DNA of 56,095 bases from JAYWAM01 sp043782425 (GTDB taxonomy: Bacteria > Pseudomonadota > Gammaproteobacteria > Burkholderiales > Usitatibacteraceae): contig JAYWAM010000331.1 in NCBI GenBank assembly GCA_043782425.1, positions 1 to 56,095 on the forward strand, written 5' to 3'. The translations under genes were made by a program, and so were the position numbers. Shown here in pieces: positions 34,712 to 44,290 of the stretch; the stretch's first letter is position 1; each line of letters opens with the position of its first letter. Below the pieces are notes generated by a model. It searched no databases. It was not told where the DNA came from and was given only the letters and a program-made list of their open reading frames with translations.

Positions 34712-36724
34712 TCATTTGCACAGAGTGGCATAGTGATCGCGCATCAAGTCCGCGTGCAGCTTTTCGGCCATATCGGCCCAACTGCCATCTGTCGCCTGCC
34801 TATAAATCGCGAATCGCGGAAACCACGGCGATCTTTCTGTTCCATACATCCAGCGCCATTCCGGCGGGTGGGGTACAAGCACCTTTGCAATCCTGTTCAC
34901 GCCAGCACGAAGATGCATGTTGGTGTTGCTCACGCCCACATAATCATCTAGCAGCGAAACCAGCGCCAAAGCTTGCTCCATATCCTCGTTAGAGGCAGAA
35001 AGATCAAAAACTGGTTGACCGATAGCAGAGGCCAACCGATCCAGTTCTGTCGGCTGCGGCGCCCTCTGTAGCGAAACAAAGGTCGCGTCCAGATCCTTTA
35101 ATCCTGTTGCCAACGCATTGAGCGGCGCCTCCTTGTGAAGAAGGTTGCGTTGCTTTGATGTAGGCCGGACGCCTGCTCTCCAGGTAAGCCCGATATAAGG
35201 TGGAGGACCAAAATTGCTTAGCAATTGTTTCATGGCCTGACACATCTCAGGTTTGGCGCTAAGAGCAAACGGGGGGGGCGCATTTTCCGCTTCATTGCAC
35301 TGCAAGATAAACGGCAAATCACCGAGTGGGATTTGTACTGAACCCGCCGGAATGGGGTCCTGCAATCCGATCACTGAATCAAACAAACCCGTCCTTTGAA
35401 ACATTTCAGCAAGGCGCGCTTCACCGCAGTAAACCAACGTCGAACACAATTCTCGGACAAGTGGGGCGAAGCGCATAAAAAAAAGAATGTCGCCCAACCC
35501 CTGCTCGGAATGGAGCACGACGACTTTATCAGACAGCGTTTTCAGCTCGATGCGTTGCGGGTATCCAGGCTGTCGTGGCAACACATCGGGATGATGCCCG
35601 TTTCCCTTCCCCCAAACGTATTCCTTCCAGCCCTCCCCCCAGTTTCCCAGCGCAAGTTGCGCGTGGGCAAGATTGGTGTGGGCCTGCCAGAGATCGGGGT
35701 CAAGTTTAATGGCACGGCGGCAATATCCTACTTCCGCCCCAGGTTCGCCGCACTTGCGGAAAATGATTCCCAAGGTCACCTGCGCAATAGCAGAAAAAGG
35801 ATTGAGTCTGATGACTTCAGCGTGATACTTCTTGGCAAGGTCATACATTTTCTCATCATCATAAACAATGCCTAAATTCATAAAGGCTTCGGAATAGTCT
35901 GGCCGGAGTGCGATGGCGCGCTCGAAACACTCGATGGACGCTTTGACATCACCAAGGCGGCACAGCGCAGTTCCCAGATTGTTGCTCGCTTCGGCAAGCT
36001 GTGGATTCAAGCCAAGCGCTTGCCTGAAACTCCGGGCGGCATTTTCGTAATCTTCGTGCTCGAGTAAAAGCATTCCCAGGTTATTGTGCAGTTCGGCCAC
36101 GTCCGGGCTAAGCTCAACCGCCTTGCTCAGCGCTTGAGCAGCCGCAACCAAGTCCCCCTGCTCCTGTAACGCAAGTCCGAGATTGCTGTACGCCGCACCC
36201 AGATCGGGCTTATGGGCAATCGCGGCCTTAAATGCCGCCAGCGCTTCATTGAGCCGTTCTGTACGCTTGAATAGGTTGCCGAGATTGTTGCGCGCTTCGG
36301 CAAATCCCGGTTTAAGCTCGATTGATTTTTGATAATGGTGTTCAGCCTCTGTAAAGCGCTGTAGATGCTGGAACAGCAGTCCCAGGTTGTAGTGAGCTTC
36401 TGCATTTTTTGCGTCGAGCTGAAGCGCCCGCTGGTAGTTCAAAATGGCTTCGTTAGAGCGACCGTGTTCGTGCAAAGCCATTGCCATACTACAGTGGTAC
36501 ACGGCATTATTCGGATTCACATGAATGGCGCGCGCCAGCAGACCAATAGCATCGGGATGCCGCGCGCGATGCGCGATCAGTCCCAATAGATGTAAAGCAT
36601 CAGGGTGATCCGGCTGGACCTGAAGGACACCCCGATAAAGCCTTTCGGCTTCCTGAATGCGACCGGCCTGCTGCTGCTGCAGTCCCTGTTGCAGCGCTGA
36701 AAAAATTTCAGATTGGCTCGTCAT
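34712..36724 (-). CDS. TPR protein with heptosyltransferase-like C-terminal domain
   Basis: About 670 aa. Residues 1-385 carry roughly eleven tetratricopeptide repeats of the type AEAHYNLGLLFQHLQRFTEA, with strong TPR spacing. Residues 400-660 resemble a GT9-type domain: VVLHSEQGLGDILFFMRFAP with the glycine loop near 405, PPYIGLTWRAG near 525, and DDYVGVSNTNMHLRAGVN near 605. The start is ATG 36724, not the TTG 12 bases upstream. The paralog at 37473 shares the architecture. The TPR part may hold a partner or an acceptor protein; the C-terminal part probably transfers a sugar. Confidence 0.85.
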   Translation of the reverse strand: MTSQSEIFSALQQGLQQQQAGRIQEAERLYRGVLQVQPDHPDALHLLGLIAHRARHPDAIGLLARAIHVNPNNAVYHCSMAMALHEHGRSNEAILNYQRALQLDAKNAEAHYNLGLLFQHLQRFTEAEHHYQKSIELKPGFAEARNNLGNLFKRTERLNEALAAFKAAIAHKPDLGAAYSNLGLALQEQGDLVAAAQALSKAVELSPDVAELHNNLGMLLLEHEDYENAARSFRQALGLNPQLAEASNNLGTALCRLGDVKASIECFERAIALRPDYSEAFMNLGIVYDDEKMYDLAKKYHAEVIRLNPFSAIAQVTLGIIFRKCGEPGAEVGYCRRAIKLDPDLWQAHTNLAHAQLALGNWGEGWKEYVWGKGNGHHPDVLPRQPGYPQRIELKTLSDKVVVLHSEQGLGDILFFMRFAPLVRELCSTLVYCGEARLAEMFQRTGLFDSVIGLQDPIPAGSVQIPLGDLPFILQCNEAENAPPPFALSAKPEMCQAMKQLLSNFGPPPYIGLTWRAGVRPTSKQRNLLHKEAPLNALATGLKDLDATFVSLQRAPQPTELDRLASAIGQPVFDLSASNEDMEQALALVSLLDDYVGVSNTNMHLRAGVNRIAKVLVPHPPEWRWMYGTERSPWFPRFAIYRQATDGSWADMAEKLHADLMRDHYATLCK

Positions 36725-36760
36725 TGCCGTCGACAAAGCAGATGGCGACCTGCTCCGCTC

Positions 36761-37444
36761 TTAGCGGTTTTCCGCAACCAACATGGCGTCGCGTTCACGG
36801 AACCACTCTTCTGCATATTCACACTGGCGGGTTTCATTGAAATAGGGTCCGCCGATTGTGAAATGAACCAGTGAAGCATCCCTGCGCGGCGCATCATAGC
36901 CGACCAGGTGATTCCATCCGGAGGGAAGCTCGCCAATCAGCGCATCGTCTGCCAGCCACTTGAACTGATGCAGTTCAAGACCCGTCGCAGCATTTACAAA
37001 ATCAGGCGTGAGGGCGCGGCATTTTGCACAGTTCATTAGCATGACGCTCGACCAGTTCTTTTTCTCATACTTGGTTTGCTGGTAGCCGAGAAACTTCACT
37101 TCTTCCTTCGGTACATGGTTGTGCTTGACCACCTGAACCGCAAAGCGATCATCGCGCAACGCCCATAATCTGGCAATATCGTCCAGTACGAGCATATCGT
37201 TATCCGTAAAAATCGCCCAGCCTTCAAAACCCGCCAGATAAGGAGTGAGAAAACGCGAGAACGAGAATTCCGTGGATTGTAGAGGATTGCGCTCACGCGT
37301 ATAGACCCCCTTCAATTGCGCGAGCATCAGCGGCGTTATCGAGACGGGCAATGAGGATCGAACATTGATGCTATGGGAAAGCACATTGTATGCAACCGCT
37401 TCGCGCGCGTCGTAACCGATATAAATACGAATTGTGTTGCTCAT
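36761..37444 (-). CDS. Glycosyltransferase of a GT8-like small family
   Basis: 227 aa. RIYIGYDAREAVAYNVLSHS at the N-terminus and FTDNDMLVLDDIARLWALRD near residue 82, where NDML replaces a DxD motif, mark it as a nucleotide-sugar transferase with a GT-A-like fold. YEKKNWSSVMLMNCAKCR and a PSGWNHLVG segment are also family features. It lies between two TPR-GT9 genes. Two decayed copies of its 3' end occur at 31600-31678 and 44291-44368. Donor and acceptor are unknown. Confidence 0.82.
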   Translation of the reverse strand: MSNTIRIYIGYDAREAVAYNVLSHSINVRSSLPVSITPLMLAQLKGVYTRERNPLQSTEFSFSRFLTPYLAGFEGWAIFTDNDMLVLDDIARLWALRDDRFAVQVVKHNHVPKEEVKFLGYQQTKYEKKNWSSVMLMNCAKCRALTPDFVNAATGLELHQFKWLADDALIGELPSGWNHLVGYDAPRRDASLVHFTIGGPYFNETRQCEYAEEWFRERDAMLVAENR

Positions 37445-37472
37445 AGAGGAAGTCTATCTGAAGTAAAAGAAG

Positions 37473-39089
37473 TCACTTTGCGTCGGGCTTAGCCGAAGAT
37501 TCTGACAGCATTTTGCCGAGGTGGGCAAGCGCATTTTGCCAGCCGTCCCGCTGTTGCCGGAAAATCTGCATTTCGGGGTACCACGGCGAAAATTCACCGT
37601 CCCACATCCAGCGCCATTCTGACGGAATCGGCGCCAGGATGCGCGCACAACGGCCGGTGCTGGCACGCAAATGCACGTTGGTATTGCTCACGCTGACGTA
37701 GTCGTCGACCAGCGACATGAGCGCCAGCATATCTTCAAGGTCTTCATTTACGGCCGCTAGATCGTGAACCGGTCGCCGCGTGATCGCAGCAAGCTGTTCA
37801 GTCTCGCCGGCTTTAGGCAAGCGTTGTACCGAAATCAATGTCCCCGGCGCAAAACGCAAAGCCGCTGCAAGCTGGACTAGGGGAATTCCCTTGTAAAGGG
37901 CGTGCTCCATGAGTTTGCTCCCGGCGCGCCAGGTGACCGCCGTATAGGGGGGTGGCCCCAGACGCCCCAAGGTCTCGCATATCCGTTGCACCCGCTCCGG
38001 CTCGGGCATAAGATCAGGTGTCGGCGGGAGCGGATCACCTTCACTCATGCCAAGCAAGCCCGGCAGATCGCCCATCGGTACTCGCGGCAGATCCTCAGGT
38101 GGAGTTTCGTCCATGCCGTAGCAGCGCGTCAGTCCAACCCCGCGCGCAAGCATGGGCGCGAGACGTTGGTCTCCCCAATAGATGAGTTCCACGCCGCGCG
38201 CGGCAAGCAGCGGGACAAAGCGCGCAAAAAATAGCACGTCCCCTACCCCCTGTTCGCCAATAAGCACCAGCGTACGATGGCGCAACAGGGCGGCATCCAG
38301 GTCGGCAGGCAGTGCAGGGATACCACTGATGCCTAGTGGCGCTGCGAGAGGGCGCACACTGCGATATCCATAGGCCCTGAACCCTTCCTTCCATCGGCCC
38401 TGGGCGAGAAGAATATGCGCTCTGCCTTCTTGCGCCAAAGCCAAATCGGGCTTTAACTCCAGCGCTTTTCGATAACAAGCCATCGCGCCTTCATGGTCTG
38501 CATGCGCCGAGAACAACATGTTGCCCAGATTGTGATGTCCGAGGGCAAAACCGGGATTGGTCAGGATAGTCTGTCGGTAGGCTTTGATCGCAGCTTCAGC
38601 CCGTCCCGCTTTGCGCAGCGCATTCCCAAGATTGAAATGCGCTTCGGCAAACTGCGGCATTGCCTCGATTGCCTGGCGATACAGTTCGATTGCGCGTTCT
38701 CCCTCGCCTTGTTCTTCGTGCATCAGCCCAAGGCTGTTCGCTGCCGGAGCAAAGCGCGGATTGAGACCGAGCGCCTGCTCGAAACTGGCGCGTGCACCTT
38801 GCACGTCGCCCAGTTCTTTCAATATCTGGCCGAGGGTGCGGTGATACGCTGCGCGGCCTGGAGCAATTTCCACCGCCTTACGTGCATGCGTTTGCACATC
38901 TTGATGAACGCCGCGTTGTAGCCCTATTGTCGCGAGCAGGTGATGCGCATCGGCATGACGCGGTTCAGCCTGTAGGATGCGCTGGTACAAGCCTTCTGCC
39001 TCTTCTAACCGCCCAGCGCGATGATGTTCCATCGCGTCAGATAACCAGCTCGCAACGGAAGAGACGGGCGCGCTGCTCACTTTTTGCAC
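37473..39089 (-). CDS. TPR protein with heptosyltransferase-like C-terminal domain (second copy)
   Basis: 538 aa, paralogous to the gene at 34712. Residues 15-250 hold about six TPR units (for example AEAHFNLGNALRKAGRAEAA). The C-terminal domain repeats the GT9-like motifs: TLVLIGEQGVGDVLFFARFV, PPYTAVTWRAG and DDYVSVSNTNVHLRAS. The start is a GTG at 39089 inside the last codons of the OGT-like gene, so the two are coupled. Fewer TPR units than its paralog suggests a different partner. Confidence 0.85.
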   Translation of the reverse strand: MQKVSSAPVSSVASWLSDAMEHHRAGRLEEAEGLYQRILQAEPRHADAHHLLATIGLQRGVHQDVQTHARKAVEIAPGRAAYHRTLGQILKELGDVQGARASFEQALGLNPRFAPAANSLGLMHEEQGEGERAIELYRQAIEAMPQFAEAHFNLGNALRKAGRAEAAIKAYRQTILTNPGFALGHHNLGNMLFSAHADHEGAMACYRKALELKPDLALAQEGRAHILLAQGRWKEGFRAYGYRSVRPLAAPLGISGIPALPADLDAALLRHRTLVLIGEQGVGDVLFFARFVPLLAARGVELIYWGDQRLAPMLARGVGLTRCYGMDETPPEDLPRVPMGDLPGLLGMSEGDPLPPTPDLMPEPERVQRICETLGRLGPPPYTAVTWRAGSKLMEHALYKGIPLVQLAAALRFAPGTLISVQRLPKAGETEQLAAITRRPVHDLAAVNEDLEDMLALMSLVDDYVSVSNTNVHLRASTGRCARILAPIPSEWRWMWDGEFSPWYPEMQIFRQQRDGWQNALAHLGKMLSESSAKPDAK

Positions 39090-41287
39090 TTTGCCGCAAA
39101 TTCGCGCGCAAGCGCGTCGTTTAAATCCCGCAACGGCTCATCCTGCCCGAACAGCCGTCCATGCATAGCGCGTATCCTCTGCGACAGTTCTTTTCGAAAA
39201 TCGCTGTCGCGCGCAAGCCGGAGAGCAATGCGCACATAGTCCTGAATATCTTTTGCGATAAGCTCTTCGCAGCCTATCATCTGTAGCATGGCGTAGCTCT
39301 GTCTTCCACGCATGAATTTCCCAGGCAAAGTCACAATCGGTAATCCCACCGCAAGCGCATCGAGGGAAGTGTTGCCACCGGACCAATGCAGCGTATCGAG
39401 CATAGCATCACACAACTGACAGATGCGCAGATATTCCGCATGTGCCACCCTTGGCAGGATCTTGATGCGGCCTGCCGACTGCAATGCGCGCGCCGCAAAT
39501 CCGCCCGCTAGGCGGTTTATAAAGCGCTGTGTCAGCGCGGGATGTTCCGCCGCAAACATAACCAATACCAAATCGGGTGCCGCCTCGAGAATATCGAGAA
39601 GCACCACATCATTGTCAGGGTGAATCTTGAACAGGGATTGTGGCACGAGAAAAAGCAGCTTGTCTTGCGGAAGTTGAAAATCGTCGCGTACTGCTGTTAC
39701 CTGCTCGGTCGGCAGCCGGTAGTTTGTGCCCAACCCTGGGAGCGTGACCAGCTGTTCGACATAGTGATTCGCATGGTCTGCGGGCTCCATCATCGCTGGC
39801 GAAAAAAACACATCGATATTTTCATGCCCGGTGGTGACGGGATGGCCCCAGCCTACACATTGCAATGGCGCCAGCCGCATTGATGCGAGCGGAAACAGAA
39901 GCGGATTCATTCCCTGTTCTGGATAGATGAGAATATCGAGTTTGTCGACCGCAATGGCTGCAGCGATCTTTAACAGCGACTGGTCGGCAACGTTGCGCCA
40001 ATGTGCCGCACTGGACTTAATCCTCGTGGTCAGAGGATCGCTGGCCGCGTTAAGGTGATAAACCCATGCCTCGAATCGATCACCGTCCAGTTGCGTGACC
40101 CAGCTTTCGAAATACCTTCCTGCGGTGCAATCATAGAAATTGTTGCTGGCGAATCCAACACGCAGACGTCGGCCTTTTGCGGGTTGCGCAGCAATCGGAT
40201 TGTAAAATTGCGGCGCGGACTTGCTGAGGATGGATTTGACGACAAGCGCATAGTCGCGTTGAAATGTGAGATCGTTCTTTCCCTGGTAGGCAAGATAAAA
40301 ATTTGCCCAGCCGATTTCGTCCTCCCAAGTGGAAACTAATTTTGCAGCCGGATTGGTGACGCTATCGAGCAGCACTTTAACCCCTGCAATAACGCGCGCT
40401 CTACTCTGCTCAATGTGTGCTCCGTCCCGGTAGATCATCGGTAACACGAGATTTGCGCGTATCTGCGCCCTCAGGCTGTCGGGCTGAATTTGCAGTACGC
40501 AGCGGTATGCGGTGATGGCTGACTCAGCGTCACCTTGCTCCCAAAAGAAATCCGCAACATCACTCCACAGAGCCGCATCGGCTGTTCTTATTTTTAATGC
40601 CGCCTGGAAATGGCGCAGCGCGGCATCGACGTTCTGCCTCTTGCGATAAAGACGCGCAATAATGGCATGAACCTCACCATTTGCAGGCTGCAATTCGACC
40701 GCCCTGCCGTAGTGGATGAGGGCGCCGTCTTCATCTCCCTGTGCAGCCAGCAAAATTCCAAGACCGCGAAGCGCAATCACATTGTCGGGATCGGCTATTA
40801 GTGCCTGGCGCAGTGAACTGACAGCTTCGGGTTTGCGGTCCTGAGCGACCAAAGCTGAAGCGAGATTGGTATACCCGGGTGCGACGCCCGGTCGGATTTT
40901 AATGGCCGCCCTAAATTCTGTTTCCGCTTCGGCAAAGCGGTGTTGATCCATGAGGACGATGCCGAGACTGTTGCGTGCCTGAAAGAGATCAGACTTTGCC
41001 AGAATGGCGCGGCGCAGCGCTCGTTCCGCTTCGGACAGGTTGCCACGGTCTTGCCAGAGCTCGCCCTCCAGTGCATGCGCCGCCGCACGAAACGGGTCCA
41101 ACAGCAGCGTCTGGCGCACGGACTCCATGGCAAAGTCCGTGTTACCCATATGCTGACAGATGCTGGCCATCAGGAACCATGCGTCGCTGCTTTTGGGTGA
41201 GTCACGCAGGACCTGTTGGCAGGTTTCGAATGCTGTTTGAAATTGTGCGCGCTGAAACATCTCGCGCGCGGTGTCTAGCAATGCCAA
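39077..41287 (-). CDS. TPR/SPINDLY-type O-GlcNAc transferase-like protein (GT41)
   Basis: 736 aa. Residues 1-285 are TPR units such as AEAETEFRAAIKIRPGVAPG. Residues 365-730 are a GT41 catalytic region: RLRVGFASNNFYDCTAGRYF, LDILIYPEQGMNPLLFPLA, APLQCVGWGHPVTTGHENID, and the UDP-binding LDTLHWSGGNTSLDALAVG, PIVTLPGKFMRGRQS. Eukaryotic and some bacterial relatives put a sugar on serine or threonine; bacterial relatives also glycosylate adhesins. The TTG start at 41287 has AAAGG upstream; an ATG at 41260 is the alternative. Its 3' end overlaps the next gene by 13 bases. Confidence 0.87.
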   Translation of the reverse strand: MALLDTAREMFQRAQFQTAFETCQQVLRDSPKSSDAWFLMASICQHMGNTDFAMESVRQTLLLDPFRAAAHALEGELWQDRGNLSEAERALRRAILAKSDLFQARNSLGIVLMDQHRFAEAETEFRAAIKIRPGVAPGYTNLASALVAQDRKPEAVSSLRQALIADPDNVIALRGLGILLAAQGDEDGALIHYGRAVELQPANGEVHAIIARLYRKRQNVDAALRHFQAALKIRTADAALWSDVADFFWEQGDAESAITAYRCVLQIQPDSLRAQIRANLVLPMIYRDGAHIEQSRARVIAGVKVLLDSVTNPAAKLVSTWEDEIGWANFYLAYQGKNDLTFQRDYALVVKSILSKSAPQFYNPIAAQPAKGRRLRVGFASNNFYDCTAGRYFESWVTQLDGDRFEAWVYHLNAASDPLTTRIKSSAAHWRNVADQSLLKIAAAIAVDKLDILIYPEQGMNPLLFPLASMRLAPLQCVGWGHPVTTGHENIDVFFSPAMMEPADHANHYVEQLVTLPGLGTNYRLPTEQVTAVRDDFQLPQDKLLFLVPQSLFKIHPDNDVVLLDILEAAPDLVLVMFAAEHPALTQRFINRLAGGFAARALQSAGRIKILPRVAHAEYLRICQLCDAMLDTLHWSGGNTSLDALAVGLPIVTLPGKFMRGRQSYAMLQMIGCEELIAKDIQDYVRIALRLARDSDFRKELSQRIRAMHGRLFGQDEPLRDLNDALAREFAAKCKK

Positions 41288-41326
41288 GGTTGCCTTTCTA
41301 CCATAGGATATTTTCGCTCCACCGCT

Positions 41327-42244
41327 TCATTGCGGCGGTCGCATGCTGCTGTCGGTCGCAGCCTTTTCAAGTGCATCGAGCATGCCCCACATATGCCACG
41401 CCGATGGCTCTAAACGCACCGCTTCTTCAAGTGATTTTACCGCACGCTCGAATAGCCATGCCTCATTGAATTCAGCTGCCGGTGGCTCAATCCAGATTTC
41501 TCTTTTGCCGTCCGCCGGATCAACCATAGAGCGAAATATCACCAGCGGTACGCGATGCGCCACCGCGAGCCGTACCGCTCCCGTAGGGAAGAGCGCCTTA
41601 GTACCAAGAAGTTGCACGGTTCGGGATTTTACATTCGGCGCGGGGGGCACATCGAACAGTCCGCAGACCGAGACCCCGTTGCGTAATGCAGAGACAAATT
41701 GGCGCGCCGCTCCTCCCGTAAAGTTGAGCCCGCCGCCAATTGCGCGCGCAGTCTCAAAGTTGCGTAGCCTCATGTAAGCGTATAAAACCGGCCTGCCGCG
41801 AAACGCGTTCTTGTCTACCGCTATCGCCACTCCGGCAAACGGGCCTGTCGCATACTGCATGCTGCGCAGGGCGAACATTCCCTCCCCCCAGTGATACGTC
41901 ATGCCGATAAAGGGTTTTTGCCTGGGCCACTCCCCATGTCGGATCAGGCGCTTTTCCAGCCACGCCCGGCTGCGCGTAAGCGAGAGAAAAAGATCGACAT
42001 GATCCATCAGCCGCATAAAACAGTAGCGTGTCAGCCAGTCATCTTCGTCGCGAACGACAAGCCGCGTCTTAGCCACTTCAAGAGCGAAGTGCGCAGCGGC
42101 CGCGTAAAACCATCTGCGACGCGCAATCAAGCGGATCCCTCGAAAGGCAATAGGCCACGGCAGTAGCGACAATACCAACGGCCAGATAAATAGTTCCGCA
42201 GTGTCAAGCCCTGCCGTGCGCCACCACCTCATGAATCGAGCCAT
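41327..42244 (-). CDS. Lipid A acyltransferase-like (LpxL/HtrB fold) protein
   Basis: 305 aa, lysophospholipid acyltransferase superfamily. An N-terminal hydrophobic part is followed by RSRAWLEKRLIRHGEWP, and GMTYHWGEGMFALRSM near residue 115, which is the position of the HxGNWE catalytic motif in LpxL/HtrB. Here H is kept but the usual acid five places on is methionine, with a glutamate at +3 instead. QFVSALRNGVSVCGLFDVPP and GAVRLAVAHRVPLVIFRSM match later family blocks. It lies between Wzt and the OGT-like gene, 16 bases overlapping wzt. It may acylate a glycan lipid carrier or be a non-classical enzyme. Confidence 0.75.
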   Translation of the reverse strand: MARFMRWWRTAGLDTAELFIWPLVLSLLPWPIAFRGIRLIARRRWFYAAAAHFALEVAKTRLVVRDEDDWLTRYCFMRLMDHVDLFLSLTRSRAWLEKRLIRHGEWPRQKPFIGMTYHWGEGMFALRSMQYATGPFAGVAIAVDKNAFRGRPVLYAYMRLRNFETARAIGGGLNFTGGAARQFVSALRNGVSVCGLFDVPPAPNVKSRTVQLLGTKALFPTGAVRLAVAHRVPLVIFRSMVDPADGKREIWIEPPAAEFNEAWLFERAVKSLEEAVRLEPSAWHMWGMLDALEKAATDSSMRPPQ

Positions 42245-43443
42245 GCATGCATTATTCTCACCACCCCCAACTCACGCGATCCACCCGTGACGCTGAGCGG
42301 CTTCTCTACCGTGTCCAGCACGCGCAACGCCTCCGGGTCCATCGCGTGTGCGCGAAATACGTAAGCGCCGGGCAGCAAAGGCAACCTGTCAAAGCGCACG
42401 CAAAAAGAAAAACTGTTGTCTCCGTTGTCATGCAGCGATGCGCCATTCACCTCGCTTGAGGTGCCATACACAGACGTTCCATCAATGCGCAAGATGCCAA
42501 GCGCCACGTGCGGGCAGCGCCCGTCGGATGATTTTACACACCCCCGTGCAATTAGATTTGTCTGTTGCAAAATGCTAGAAACTGGTAGACCGGCATCGTC
42601 CAGCAACTCGAATTCGACGACCTGATATCCCGTCGCGCCGGAGAACTCGGCTACCTTTGCCTCGCCTTCCACCTCTCGCTTGGACTTTTCTTCCTGGTAG
42701 GAAAGATATTCGCGCGTGACATCTGCGGCGTTCCCTGAAAGGTGTATGCGCCCCTGATGAATCCAGGCGGCATTTTTACAAAGCTTCTGGATATGGTATA
42801 GCCCGTGCGAGCAAAGCAGCAATGTTCCGCCCCGGTCCAGGTAATCCTGCATCCAGCGTATACATTTTCGCTGGAACGCCTCATCACCTACCGCTAACAC
42901 TTCGTCCGTAATGAGTATGTCTGGGGTGAGCGCGGTCGCAACCGCGAAGCCCAGGCGCACCACCATACCGGACGAGTAGTGCTTGATAGGCTCGTCTATG
43001 TACGAGCCGATATCTGCGAAAGAAATAATGGCGTTGAGCTTGTCATAGGTTTCTTCCCTTGAGAGTCCAATCAAGGCGCTAGCAAGATAGATGTTTTCCC
43101 GTCCGGTGTATTCTGAATGAAATCCGCTGCCCAGTTCAAGCAAAGCGCCTACCCTGCCTTGTACTTTTATTTTTCCCAGCGTCGGCTTGATAACACCCGC
43201 GATAATTTTAAGCAGCGTTGATTTCCCCGCCCCATTTTCACCCACCAGTCCAAAAGACTGGCCGCGGTAAACCTCCAGATTAATGTCCGAGAGCGCCGCA
43301 AAACCCTCCAGCCGCCCCGCCATAAGCAATGTCGCCAGGGTGGCCAGACGACCTTTCCCGCCTGTAACCTGGGGGTAGAGCTTGCTCACGCCGCTCATCT
43401 CAATGAGTGCGCTGCCCCTGCCGGATATTGCCGAATCGGTCAA
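42229..43443 (-). CDS. wzt: ABC transporter ATP-binding protein, Wzt type with C-terminal domain
   Basis: ATPase of a polysaccharide exporter. From the TTG at 43443 (TTGA overlap with the permease stop) it has about 404 aa; a later ATG at MSGVSKLYP is possible. Motifs: Walker A GLVGENGAGKSTLLKIIAGV, the family-typical VQGRVGALLELGSGFHSEYT, signature HYSSGMVVRLGFAVA, and Walker B PDILITDEVLAVGDEAFQRK. The C-terminal 150 residues form an extra beta-rich domain, which in O-antigen exporters recognises the modified end of the glycan. That fits export of a capped polysaccharide. Confidence 0.93.
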   Translation of the reverse strand: MTDSAISGRGSALIEMSGVSKLYPQVTGGKGRLATLATLLMAGRLEGFAALSDINLEVYRGQSFGLVGENGAGKSTLLKIIAGVIKPTLGKIKVQGRVGALLELGSGFHSEYTGRENIYLASALIGLSREETYDKLNAIISFADIGSYIDEPIKHYSSGMVVRLGFAVATALTPDILITDEVLAVGDEAFQRKCIRWMQDYLDRGGTLLLCSHGLYHIQKLCKNAAWIHQGRIHLSGNAADVTREYLSYQEEKSKREVEGEAKVAEFSGATGYQVVEFELLDDAGLPVSSILQQTNLIARGCVKSSDGRCPHVALGILRIDGTSVYGTSSEVNGASLHDNGDNSFSFCVRFDRLPLLPGAYVFRAHAMDPEALRVLDTVEKPLSVTGGSRELGVVRIMHAWLDS

Positions 43444-44240
43444 AGAAAATCCTCGAAATGCGGCGCGATCCGCTGAAAAAATAGATTCGCAATAAACAGA
43501 AATATGCCTGTACATATGATGATTACCCAGTCACCTGCGACTGGCGCTGCGCCCCCTAGCAGGGCATCGCGCAAACGCTCAGATACCATGGCAATCGGAT
43601 TCCACAGCACAACACTGCGCAAACTTTCTGGCACGAATGACAGCGGATAAAGAATAGGTGTGACGTAAAATAAAACCATGAAGAAAGGGCCGGTGATATG
43701 TTCAATATCGCGAATAATTACTTGCATTGCGGACAGAATAAAACCCATGCCAATGGCAATAAGGAACAAAGCAAACAGCATAAGAAATGCAAGCACAATG
43801 CCCTGGACCCGAACAGGCTCTCCCGCTAAATATAAGACGGTTAGAACCAGTATATATCCCGCCAGGTGGACAGCAAAAGTGGCGACAACCGTGGCGTAAA
43901 TCAGCAGCTCACGAGGGAAAGCCACCTTTCGAATCAGGCCGGCGTTGGACTGAATCGTCATGATCGAACGCTGTACAGCCTCCTGGAACATCAGCCACGG
44001 CCACAACACCACCGCAAGAAAGGTTATGAATCCGGCCTTACCGATCTCAGGAAACTTGACCTTGAAAATGACGGTAAAAACGAAGTGATAGACAGCCAGC
44101 AAGATAAGCGGCTGTAGTAAGGCCCACCCGAGACCGCTAAAGCTGCCCACATAGCGCGTTTTGATATCGCGCAGGACGAAATTCAGCAGCAACCATCTTG
44201 AAGGCCAGAGTGCTGATACTGGATTGTGGGTCGCTCTCAC
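43440..44240 (-). CDS. wzm: ABC-2 type polysaccharide export permease, Wzm type
   Basis: Membrane half of the exporter. The GTG at 44240 gives 266 aa, the usual Wzm size; a longer frame to 44336 would run over a decayed glycosyltransferase end and is less likely. No good ribosome site is seen at either. LNFVLRDIKTRYVGSFSGLG is the typical N-terminal signature, followed by six hydrophobic segments, with FITFLAVVLWPWLMFQEAVQ and PFFMVLFYVTPILYPLSFVP among them. The Wzt gene follows with a 4-base overlap. The pair exports an undecaprenyl-linked glycan to the periplasm. Confidence 0.9.
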   Translation of the reverse strand: MRATHNPVSALWPSRWLLLNFVLRDIKTRYVGSFSGLGWALLQPLILLAVYHFVFTVIFKVKFPEIGKAGFITFLAVVLWPWLMFQEAVQRSIMTIQSNAGLIRKVAFPRELLIYATVVATFAVHLAGYILVLTVLYLAGEPVRVQGIVLAFLMLFALFLIAIGMGFILSAMQVIIRDIEHITGPFFMVLFYVTPILYPLSFVPESLRSVVLWNPIAMVSERLRDALLGGAAPVAGDWVIIICTGIFLFIANLFFQRIAPHFEDFL

Positions 44241-44290
44241 GGTACGAATCGAATGTTTTAATAGGCGGGAAATTAAAAAATCATGGCCAG

